Source of the DNA: an uncultured Bacteroidota bacterium
GTDB lineage: Bacteria > Bacteroidota > Bacteroidia > Chitinophagales > Chitinophagaceae
Direction of reading: 5' to 3'
DNA length: 5,814 bases
NCBI GenBank assembly: GCA_903825065.1
Contig: CAIJZG010000126.1
Coordinates: 1 to 5,814 of the forward strand
Shown: piece after piece, positions 1 through 5,811 of the stretch
How the letters are laid out: every line of letters begins with the position of its first letter
Numbering within the stretch: the first letter of the stretch is position 1
Made by a program: the position numbers and the translations under genes
Notes under the pieces: model-generated
The model's input: only the letters and a program-made list of their open reading frames with translations
Told to the model about the DNA's origin: nothing
The model's database searches: none

Positions 1-1
1 A

Positions 2-139
2 CTTTTTATGTTTGTTGAGAATTTTTCAAAACCAATTGATGAACAATATCAGATTATATCTGATACTTTTAATGACTGGAAAGGATCCACCGAACAAACT
101 GACGATGTAACCATATGGGGGATAAAACTTTATGAATAG
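2..139 (+). CDS. C-terminal end of a PP2C/SpoIIE-type serine phosphatase (truncated by window edge)
   Basis: This reading frame enters from the left edge and ends at the TAG at 137-139, giving 45 residues of a protein whose start lies outside the window. The tail contains DWKGSTEQTDDVTIWGIKL, which matches the closing segment of SpoIIE/PPM-type serine phosphatase domains: a short helix ending in a W-K-G motif, then an (E/D)Q-x-DD-(I/V)-T motif and a final beta strand. In that family the Asp of the DD pair helps bind the catalytic metal ions. Family knowledge says these domains dephosphorylate anti-anti-sigma factors or other phosphoproteins and often sit behind sensor, TPR or GAF domains, but none of that upstream part is visible. 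Nothing suggests the gene is broken; it is only cut by the window. The assignment rests on a short tail, so the subfamily cannot be named. Confidence 0.75.
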   Translation, partial: LFMFVENFSKPIDEQYQIISDTFNDWKGSTEQTDDVTIWGIKLYE

Positions 140-190
140 ACATGAAACAGAAAATTTTAACTATTTTAATGGAGAGGAAACTTGATATAC

Positions 191-207
191 ATCAATATAA
201 TATTGAT
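191..207. repeat. 17-bp perfect inverted repeat upstream of the Nif3-family gene
   Basis: The sequence ATCAATAT-A-ATATTGAT reads as a perfect dyad with 8-bp arms around one central base. It overlaps a second, shorter dyad, TTGAT-atac-ATCAA at 183-195, so three alternating TTGAT/ATCAA half-sites lie in a row at 183-187, 191-195 and 203-207. The array ends 29 bp before the ATG at 237 and has no T-tract, so it is not a terminator. It could be an operator for a dimeric regulator, but in such AT-rich DNA a chance dyad of this size is possible. Confidence 0.45.
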
Positions 208-236
208 AGTAATTTAGCAATCGTCAAACAAAGAAA

Positions 237-1097
237 ATGCATATTAAAGACATCGTTCAAGAGCTAGAATTAGTTGCCCCTGCCGCTTTTCAGGAATCAT
301 ACGATAATGCCGGTCTGATCGTTGGAAGCGAAGAATGGACTTGTACGGGCATCATTTGTACCTTGGATGCCACTGAGGAAGTGGTTTTAGAAGCTAAAGC
401 AGCTGGTTGTAATCTGGTAGTTTCCCATCATCCTATCATATTTAATGGTCTAAAGAAACTCAATGGCAAGAATTATGTAGAAAAAACAATCATTTCTGCC
501 ATCAAAAATGATATGGCCATTTTTGCTATTCATACCAATTTAGATAACGTTATTGATGGAGTAAGCGATACCATGGCTATCAAATTAGGCCTTCAGAATA
601 AAAAAGTTTTACTTCCGAAAGCTGGGCTGATATCAAAAAAGTATCCTCCAATTGAATATATTGATTCTCCAGAAATTTCATTAAATGATGATAATCAACA
701 AGTTGGATCTGGATTAATAGCAGATTTACCAGAAGAAATGGAAGAAACCGGATTCTTACAGATGCTACAAACAAGCTTTAATTTACAAGTAATCAGGCAT
801 AGTCCTTTATTAGGCAAGCCTATCAAAAAAGTAGCCGTTTGTGGTGGGGCTGGCAGTTTTTTAATAAAAGAGGCTATTGATGCTGGCGCAGACATTTTTA
901 TCACATCAGACCTGAAATACCATGAATTTTTTGATGCCGACAATCGAATCCTCCTAGCCGATATTGGACACTGGGAAAGCGAACAATTCACCATCGGTCT
1001 TTTAATTGATATTTTACAGGCTAAATTCCCTACCTTTGCCGTCCTCAAATCAGTTATAAAAACCAATCCGGTGAATTATTTTCTGAAAGAGGATTAA
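237..1097 (+). CDS. Nif3-like dinuclear metal center protein, short form lacking the PII-like insert
   Basis: A 286-residue member of the Nif3/YbgI/YqfO family, cytoplasmic proteins that form toroidal hexamers with a two-metal site in each subunit. Databases often label them 'GTP cyclohydrolase 1 type 2 homolog', but their reaction is not settled. Visible hallmarks are YDNAGLIVG at residues 22-30, SHHPIIF at 63-69 (metal ligands H64 and H65), HTNLDN at 99-104 (H99, D103), VCGGAGSFL at 201-209 and DIGHWESEQ at 242-250 (H245 and E249, the HxxxE ligand pair). All expected metal ligands are therefore present. Residues 127-155 join the two halves directly, whereas many Bacteroidota relatives of about 365 residues carry a PII/CutA-like domain there. 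The ATG at 237 fits the family N-terminus (a KDIV-type start helix); no Shine-Dalgarno precedes it. It probably shares a transcript with the zinc-ribbon gene 48 bp downstream. Confidence 0.93.
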   Translation: MHIKDIVQELELVAPAAFQESYDNAGLIVGSEEWTCTGIICTLDATEEVVLEAKAAGCNLVVSHHPIIFNGLKKLNGKNYVEKTIISAIKNDMAIFAIHTNLDNVIDGVSDTMAIKLGLQNKKVLLPKAGLISKKYPPIEYIDSPEISLNDDNQQVGSGLIADLPEEMEETGFLQMLQTSFNLQVIRHSPLLGKPIKKVAVCGGAGSFLIKEAIDAGADIFITSDLKYHEFFDADNRILLADIGHWESEQFTIGLLIDILQAKFPTFAVLKSVIKTNPVNYFLKED

Positions 1098-1145
1098 GGT
1101 TTGCAGTAATGTGAACCAATACAAACTCCAAATTTTATACTAGAT

Positions 1146-1901
1146 ATGGCATCTGTTAAAGATTTCTCTGTTGAAGAAAAACTGTTAAACCTCGTAAGGT
1201 TACAAAAGATTGACAGCAAACTGGATGAGATTCAGGTTTTGAGAGGCGAATTGCCGATGGAAGTAAGCGACCTCGAAGATGAGATCCAGGGTTTGCATAG
1301 TCGTCAAACTCGTATCGAAGAAGAAATCAATGGTATTTCTGAATTCATTGAAGGTAAGAAAACTACCATCAAAGATAGTGAAGCCTTGATTGCTAAATAC
1401 GAAAAGCAAAGTGAGAATGTAAAGAACAATCGCGAATTCGAAGCGATCAATAAAGAGATCGAAATGCAACAGCTTGAAATTAAACTAGCTGAAAAACATA
1501 TTCGTGATGCAAACGAAGAATTGACTGAAAAGATCAAGAACTTGGAAGTTGCAAAAAAACAAGTAGCTGTTAAGGAAGGAGTATTAAATCATAAGAAAAG
1601 CGAATTAGAAAAGATCATCGCTGAAACTGAAAAAGAAGAAACTCAATTCAGAAAACAAAGTGCTGATGCACGCGGTCATATTGATGAGCGTTTATTATAT
1701 AGCTACGACCGTATTCGTAATAGCTATCGTAATGGGCTTTCTGTGGTGCCTGTAGAAAGAGATGCGTGTGGTGGTTGTTTTAACTCAATTCCTCCTCAAC
1801 GTCAGAGCGAAATTCGCTTACACAAAAAAATCATCGTTTGTGAAAACTGCGGTAGAATTTTAGTGGATGCCGATTTGAGCGATAGCATTGAAATAAAATA
1901 A
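1146..1901 (+). CDS. Coiled-coil C4-type zinc ribbon protein (DUF164/FlgZ-CdsZ-like family)
   Basis: A 251-residue soluble protein. Residues about 15-175 are charged, Glu/Lys-rich heptad-like sequence, predicted as a long antiparallel coiled-coil hairpin. The segment NNREFEAINKEIE (94-106) is the conserved hairpin signature of this family. The C-terminal domain is a zinc ribbon with two knuckles, CGGC (C208, C211) and CENC (C232, C235), linked by a PPQ(R)QxEI segment. The best-studied relatives are Helicobacter pylori HP0958/FlgZ, which acts as an RpoN and flagellin mRNA chaperone, and chlamydial CdsZ, linked to type III secretion. No flagellar or secretion genes are seen here, so neither role should be transferred; a nucleic-acid or protein-scaffolding function is plausible only. 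The gene follows the Nif3-family gene by 48 bp with no terminator between, a pairing found in other phyla too, and is followed by an intrinsic terminator. Length and domain order are normal. Confidence 0.9.
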   Translation: MASVKDFSVEEKLLNLVRLQKIDSKLDEIQVLRGELPMEVSDLEDEIQGLHSRQTRIEEEINGISEFIEGKKTTIKDSEALIAKYEKQSENVKNNREFEAINKEIEMQQLEIKLAEKHIRDANEELTEKIKNLEVAKKQVAVKEGVLNHKKSELEKIIAETEKEETQFRKQSADARGHIDERLLYSYDRIRNSYRNGLSVVPVERDACGGCFNSIPPQRQSEIRLHKKIIVCENCGRILVDADLSDSIEIK

Positions 1902-1926
1902 GTGTTAAATATTCTATAGAATTTAT

Positions 1927-1956
1927 AAAGGGCATGCATTAAGCTGCCCTTTTTTT
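1927..1956 (+). terminator. Intrinsic terminator after the zinc-ribbon gene
   Basis: The arms AAAGGGCA (1927-1934) and TGCCCTTT (1945-1952) form a perfect 8-bp stem, with two more G-C pairs possible inside (1936-1937 with 1943-1944). The right arm runs directly into a T-tract ending at 1956. It lies 25 bp after the stop codon at 1901 and should end the Nif3/zinc-ribbon transcript. It also lies only 12 bp before the ATG of the next gene on the same strand. Confidence 0.85.
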
Positions 1957-1968
1957 ATTTTACATTCG

Positions 1969-3456
1969 ATGAAGACATACCTATTAATTTTTATTTCCTT
2001 ATTTTTTTCAGCATTAGCAAATGCAGAAAAAGTATTCGACTATAATACTACTTGCCAACAGGCTTATCAAGAAATTACGAAACTAAGGATCGAGTCTGGC
2101 TTAACTCTTATTGCAAAAGCAAAAAAGCAAAATCCGGATAATTTAATCCCGGTGATGCTCGAAGACTACACTGATTTTTTTCAACTTTTTTTTAATGAAG
2201 ATCCAAAGGACTTTCAAAAAATGATGCCTCATTTTAATGAGCGGATGAATATACTTGCTGAGGGACCTAAAAATTCACCCTACTATAATTTTTGTTTAAG
2301 CACGATAAGAATTCATAAAGCGGCTATTGAAATCAAGTTCGGACAAAACTGGAATGCAGGATGGGATTTCAGAAAGGCATTTCTACTTTTAAAAGAAAAT
2401 AGAAAAAATCATCCCAATTTTATATTAGACGAAATGATGACGGGCTCATTGTATGCTATCATCGGCACCCTTCCTTCTGGTTACAAATGGCTGGCAAGTA
2501 TTTTAGGTCTGAAGGGTTCTATAGGCGAAGGAATGGCGTTGTTGAAGCGGTTTACCTATAGCGAAGACCCCTGGGCAAAATTGTATTCGAATGAGTCTGC
2601 TTTTATCTATCCCTTCCTTTTATTCTATATCGAAAACAAAAAAGACGAGGCAGTTGCATTTGCCCAACATAAAAAATTAGATATCGTTAATAATCATTTG
2701 CTATGTTATATGGCCGCAAATCTGGCCATCAATAATAAGCAGACTGCCATTGCTGGAGTGATGATGCAAAATAGGAACATGAGTCCAGATTATTTAAAAC
2801 TATCTGTGTGGGATTTTGAAATGGGTTATGTAAAATTGTATCATCTTGAATTAAACGAATCAATTAAATATTTAGAACAATTTAAAACTGATTTTAAAGG
2901 AAATTTTTATCGTAAAGATGCAAATTCAAAATTAAGCTACGCCTATTACCTCCAAGGGAATATGGCAAAAGCTGTTGCTACAAGAAATGAAATTTTAAAA
3001 AAAGGAGCCACAGATACTGATGCCGATAAGAAAGCCTTGAAAGATGCAAAATCTGGCACCTGGCCCAATGAATTATTATTGAAATCCCGATTATTGAATG
3101 ATGGAGGTTTCCACAAAGAGGCCTTAGGCATATTAGTTGGCAAAAAATTAGAAAATTTTACATCTGATGAAGATAAATTAGAATTTTCTTATCGTGTTGC
3201 TAGAATCTATGACGACTTAGGTAAAAAAGACGAAGCAATCAAAGATTATCAAATTGCGATAGCTCTTGGAGAACATCGAAAGGAGTATTATGCGGCAAGA
3301 GCAGCACTGCAAATAGGTCAGATCTATGAAGACCGCGGACAAAAAGCTTTAGCCATCCTGTATTATCAAAAATGCCTAGATATGGGAGATCATGAATTCA
3401 AGGACTCCTTAGATCAACGAGCAAAATCAGGTATTGGGCGCTGTAAGGGAGATTAA
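1969..3456 (+). CDS. Secreted TPR-like protein with a TTC39/IML2-like motif
   Basis: A 495-residue protein with a clear N-terminal signal peptide: K2, a hydrophobic run at residues 4-17, and a likely signal peptidase I site after ANA (residue 19). There is no lipobox cysteine, so it is predicted to be periplasmic or outer-membrane associated, not a lipoprotein. The mature part is alpha-helical. Two recognisable TPR units lie near the C-terminus, about residues 404-436 (motif ARIYDDLGKKDEAIKDYQIAI) and 440-474 (AALQIGQIYEDRG, ALAILYYQKCL), and weaker repeats precede them. Residues 159-194 (G-x-L..., TLPSGYKWL, GLKGSIGEGMALL) resemble the conserved core of the eukaryotic TTC39/IML2 (DUF3808) family, which I recognise only by eye. 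Five cysteines are scattered, with no catalytic motif. It stands alone between a terminator and recN. The function is unknown; a scaffolding role is inferred from the fold. Confidence 0.8.
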   Translation: MKTYLLIFISLFFSALANAEKVFDYNTTCQQAYQEITKLRIESGLTLIAKAKKQNPDNLIPVMLEDYTDFFQLFFNEDPKDFQKMMPHFNERMNILAEGPKNSPYYNFCLSTIRIHKAAIEIKFGQNWNAGWDFRKAFLLLKENRKNHPNFILDEMMTGSLYAIIGTLPSGYKWLASILGLKGSIGEGMALLKRFTYSEDPWAKLYSNESAFIYPFLLFYIENKKDEAVAFAQHKKLDIVNNHLLCYMAANLAINNKQTAIAGVMMQNRNMSPDYLKLSVWDFEMGYVKLYHLELNESIKYLEQFKTDFKGNFYRKDANSKLSYAYYLQGNMAKAVATRNEILKKGATDTDADKKALKDAKSGTWPNELLLKSRLLNDGGFHKEALGILVGKKLENFTSDEDKLEFSYRVARIYDDLGKKDEAIKDYQIAIALGEHRKEYYAARAALQIGQIYEDRGQKALAILYYQKCLDMGDHEFKDSLDQRAKSGIGRCKGD

Positions 3457-3525
3457 CACCTTTCTAAAATTATATTACTAGGATCAATTTGCTGAACAGG
3501 TACAGCTTCTATATCTTGCGGATGA

Positions 3526-3541
3526 GTTCTCAAAAAAGAAC
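3526..3541. promoter_or_regulatory. Small dyad just upstream of recN (possible operator)
   Basis: GTTCT (3526-3530) and AGAAC (3537-3541) form a 5-bp inverted repeat with a 6-base A-rich spacer, ending 17 bp before the recN start. There is no T-tract, so it is not a terminator. Because recN is a classic DNA-damage-induced gene, an operator here would make sense, and GTTC/GAAC half-sites occur in LexA boxes of several phyla. However, the arrangement GTTC-N8-GAAC does not match a LexA consensus I know, and arms this short arise easily by chance. Confidence 0.25.
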
Positions 3542-3558
3542 ATCAAAACAAATCAAGC

Positions 3559-5214
3559 ATGCTTCGCAAATTACAAATACAATATTATGCCATCATCGAT
3601 TCGATAGAAATCGAGTTTGCTCCACATTTGAATATCATAACTGGCGAAACAGGTGCTGGTAAAAGTATCTTAATGGGAGCACTGAGTTTAATTTTGGGAG
3701 AACGTGCCGATAGTTCTGTACTTCGCTATGCAGATAAAAAATCGGTGATTGAAGGATATTTTCAAATTGATCATAAACAGCCTGTTTTAGACTTTTTAGT
3801 AGCAAATGATTTAGATGCGGATAATGAGTTGGTGATAAGAAGAGAAATTGCTCCTAATGGAAAATCGAGAGCTTTTATTAATGATACACCTGCCAGTTTA
3901 CTACAACTAAAAGAACTGGCAAGCATGTTGGTTGATTTGCATCAGCAGTTCGACTCATTAACCTTAGGTGATAACGATTTTCAACGAACCGTTTTGGATG
4001 CACTTGCTTCAAATCAAATGCTGCTTCAACAATATCAATTGGTTTTTCAACAATGGCAAACCGTTAAAAAAGAATTAGAAGAGCTGGAAAGCCGAAAACT
4101 GAATTTTCAAAAAGAATTCGACTACCATCAATTTCTATTCACAGAACTTGATGAACAATCTTTCAAAGAAAATGAACTGGAAGAAATAGAAGCTGAGCTA
4201 CAATTAATGAGTCATGCAGAGGGTATCAAATCGGTATTAACAAAAATAAATACTGATCTAGAATCAGGTGATCAACCTATACTGCCCTTATTTAAACAAT
4301 GGATTAATCAGCTGAATAGTATCTCAGTCTATCATACAGCACTGCCCTCTGTGATAAAAAGATTAGAGAGCACGCAGATAGAATTGCAAGATATTACTGA
4401 TGAGATGGAACTGTTGAATAACAAAGTTCAATTGGATGAAAAGAGAATGGACTGGATTAACGATCGGATGGCTGCAGGCTATAAATTGTTGAAGAAACAT
4501 AGTGTAAAAACAACAGCAGAACTATTAGCCATACAAAAAGATTTAGCGGAAAAACTAGAAGCCGTTTTTCTGATCGATGAAACAATAGCCGAAAAACAAA
4601 AATCAGTAGTTAATTTTTTAGCAGATGCTAATTCATTAGCAAAAAAAATATCATTAGCCAGAAAAAAAGAGGTGGCACCGTTAGAGAATAAAGTGAACGA
4701 GTTATTGGTTTTAGTTGGAATGCCAAATGCACGATTAAAGTTAAGTGTCGAAGACAGCTCTTTACATATTTTCGGAATCGATCAGATTGAATTTCTTTTC
4801 GATGCCAATAAAAGCAACCGTTTCGAGCCGATTCGAAAAGTAGCAAGTGGAGGAGAATTAAGTAGATTAATGCTTTGTATTAAATCTCTTGTTGCAGAAA
4901 AAGTTGACCTCGCCACCCTTATTTTCGATGAAATTGATACGGGCATTTCAGGTGAAGCGGCGAAGCAGGTGGGTCGAATAATGAAAGGGTTATCAAAGAA
5001 CCGCCAAATAATATGTATTACACACCAGCCTCAAATTGCGGGAAAGGCCGATGCTCATTTTTATGTTTATAAAGAAGATCAATCTGGTACTATCAAAACC
5101 AATTTGCGCTTATTAAACAAAGAAGAAAGGATTAATAAAATTGCACAAATGCTTGGTGGTGAAACGCCTTCAGCAGCAGCATTAGAAAATGCAAAAGAAA
5201 TGATGCAGGCTTAA
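3559..5214 (+). CDS. recN: DNA repair protein RecN (SMC-like ATPase)
   Basis: A full-length 551-residue RecN, a cytoplasmic SMC-family ATPase that acts early in double-strand break repair and cooperates with RecA. The N-terminal ATPase half has the family start MLRKLQIQYYAIID and the Walker A motif GETGAGKS at residues 29-36, with a Q-loop-like segment VDLHQQFDSLTL at 125-136. Residues about 150-375 are the coiled-coil arms, shorter than in true SMC proteins as expected for RecN. The C-terminal half has the ABC signature SGGELS at 430-435, Walker B LATLIFDEID at 451-460, the D-loop region TGISGEAA at 461-468 and the switch histidine H489 in ITHQPQIAGKAD. No element is missing. The start is supported by family alignment; upstream in-frame stops rule out an extension. 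The downstream transporter gene is 35 bp away with no terminator between, so co-transcription is likely. Confidence 0.97.
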   Translation: MLRKLQIQYYAIIDSIEIEFAPHLNIITGETGAGKSILMGALSLILGERADSSVLRYADKKSVIEGYFQIDHKQPVLDFLVANDLDADNELVIRREIAPNGKSRAFINDTPASLLQLKELASMLVDLHQQFDSLTLGDNDFQRTVLDALASNQMLLQQYQLVFQQWQTVKKELEELESRKLNFQKEFDYHQFLFTELDEQSFKENELEEIEAELQLMSHAEGIKSVLTKINTDLESGDQPILPLFKQWINQLNSISVYHTALPSVIKRLESTQIELQDITDEMELLNNKVQLDEKRMDWINDRMAAGYKLLKKHSVKTTAELLAIQKDLAEKLEAVFLIDETIAEKQKSVVNFLADANSLAKKISLARKKEVAPLENKVNELLVLVGMPNARLKLSVEDSSLHIFGIDQIEFLFDANKSNRFEPIRKVASGGELSRLMLCIKSLVAEKVDLATLIFDEIDTGISGEAAKQVGRIMKGLSKNRQIICITHQPQIAGKADAHFYVYKEDQSGTIKTNLRLLNKEERINKIAQMLGGETPSAAALENAKEMMQA

Positions 5215-5249
5215 CAAAGAAATTTTTATACCCACTTAAAACGAAAACT

Positions 5250-5510
5250 ATGCCTTGGATTGAGTATGTTGGATTTATCGGTGCCTTTTTAACTGCAGTT
5301 ACTTTTATGCCTCAAGTATGGCTCGCATGGAAAACAAAAAGTGTTGGCGACCTTAGTGTAGGAATGTTAGGAATCGTTTTTGTTAGTGTTATCGTTTGGT
5401 TAGTGTATGGTTTTTATTTACACCTAGTACCAGTGATCATTGCAAACTTTATCGTAGGATTTCTTTCCGTTGTGTTACTTTATTTCAAATTCACTTTCCC
5501 AAAAAAATAG
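5250..5510 (+). CDS. SemiSWEET-family (PQ-loop) sugar transporter
   Basis: An 86-residue integral membrane protein of the MtN3/SWEET/PQ-loop superfamily. Three hydrophobic segments at roughly residues 5-22, 38-56 and 60-79 match the single three-helix bundle of bacterial SemiSWEETs, which dimerise to make a passive sugar channel. The PQ motif is P21-Q22 in FMPQVWLAWKTKS, followed by the usual polar loop SVGDLS. W50 (with Y53 in VWLVYG) and N66 in IIANF sit where the family has its conserved substrate-pocket Trp and Asn. Length and layout are typical and the protein looks complete. It lies 35 bp after recN on the same strand and ends just before a strong terminator. I see no functional link to DNA repair, so shared transcription may be incidental. 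The sugar carried cannot be inferred. Confidence 0.9.
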   Translation: MPWIEYVGFIGAFLTAVTFMPQVWLAWKTKSVGDLSVGMLGIVFVSVIVWLVYGFYLHLVPVIIANFIVGFLSVVLLYFKFTFPKK

Positions 5511-5516
5511 TTTCAT

Positions 5517-5558
5517 AAAAAAAGCCATCCTAAAAAATAATCTAGGATGGCTTTTTTT
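5517..5558. terminator. Bidirectional intrinsic terminator between convergent genes
   Basis: The left arm (5517-5532, seven A's then GCCATCCTA) and right arm (5543-5558, TAGGATGGC then seven T's) pair perfectly over 16 bp around a 10-base loop. The T-run serves rightward transcripts from the transporter gene, which stops at 5510. The A-run gives the matching U-tract for leftward transcripts from the DUF2795 gene, whose stop is at 5590. One hairpin therefore insulates both converging units. Confidence 0.93.
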
Positions 5559-5589
5559 GGGATAATATTTTCAGTCCCTTGGGATAGGT

Positions 5590-5811
5590 TTAGTATTCGT
5601 CTTCGTTGAACATAAAATCTTCCTGGCTTGGGTAATCAGGCCAGATGTCTTCGATGCTCTCGTACACTTCACCTTCATCTTCCAGTTCCTGTAAGTTCTC
5701 AACAACCTCAATCGGTGCTCCACTTCGGATACCATAGTCGATCAGTTCGTCTTTGCTTGCAGGCCAAGGTGCTTCCTCCAGGTAACTTGCTAATTCTAAT
5801 GTCCAGAACAT
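5590..5811 (-). CDS. Small acidic DUF2795-domain protein
   Basis: A 73-residue soluble protein read leftward from the ATG at 5811-5809 to the TAA at 5592-5590. The segment YLEEAPWPASKDELIDYGI (residues 10-28) followed by GAPIEVVENLQEL (31-43) matches the DUF2795 core: a P-A-S-K-x-E-L-I motif, then a GA-x-x-x-V turn and a short amphipathic helix. The family has no established function. The protein is strikingly acidic, with 22 Asp/Glu against one Lys and one Arg, three tryptophans (W3, W16, W57) and a tail ending NEDEY. The start fits Bacteroidota relatives that begin M(F/Y)WTLELAS as I remember them, but only three bases lie upstream in the window, so a longer N-terminus and the promoter cannot be excluded or seen. 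Its codons are richer in C- and G-ending choices than those of its neighbours, suggesting high expression. It converges on the transporter gene and shares its terminator. Confidence 0.88.
   Translation of the reverse strand: MFWTLELASYLEEAPWPASKDELIDYGIRSGAPIEVVENLQELEDEGEVYESIEDIWPDYPSQEDFMFNEDEY

Noticed and set aside
142..267. A 41-codon plus-strand frame starting with ATG at 142, between the phosphatase tail and the Nif3-family gene
   Set aside because: It overlaps the first 31 bases of the Nif3-family gene in another frame, spans the inverted-repeat region, has no recognisable motif and is Lys/Ile-rich as expected from random AT-rich DNA.
580..1066. Minus-strand open frames of 64 and 123 codons inside the Nif3-family gene
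   Set aside because: They are antisense to a gene with complete family motifs and carry no domain of their own.
1200..1537. Minus-strand open frames of 89 and 77 codons inside the zinc-ribbon gene
   Set aside because: They arise because the Glu/Lys-rich coiled-coil reads as Phe/Leu/Ser-rich sequence on the opposite strand; the apparent hydrophobicity is an artefact.
2175..2193. Runs of seven and eight T's in the TPR gene, and A8/A7 runs near 4641-4669 in recN, as possible phase-variation slippage tracts
   Set aside because: Such runs are common in AT-rich coding DNA, both frames are intact, and neither gene is of a type usually phase-varied.
2946..3143. Minus-strand 65-codon frame inside the TPR gene
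   Set aside because: Antisense shadow with no motif.
3488..3518. Possible Bacteroidota-type promoter for recN (TTTG at 3488-3491 and TATCTTG at 3512-3518)
   Set aside because: The downstream box does not fit TAnnTTTG without an insertion or deletion, so support is too weak to annotate.
4628..4846. Minus-strand 72-codon frame inside recN
   Set aside because: Antisense shadow across the conserved C-terminal ATPase region; no motif.
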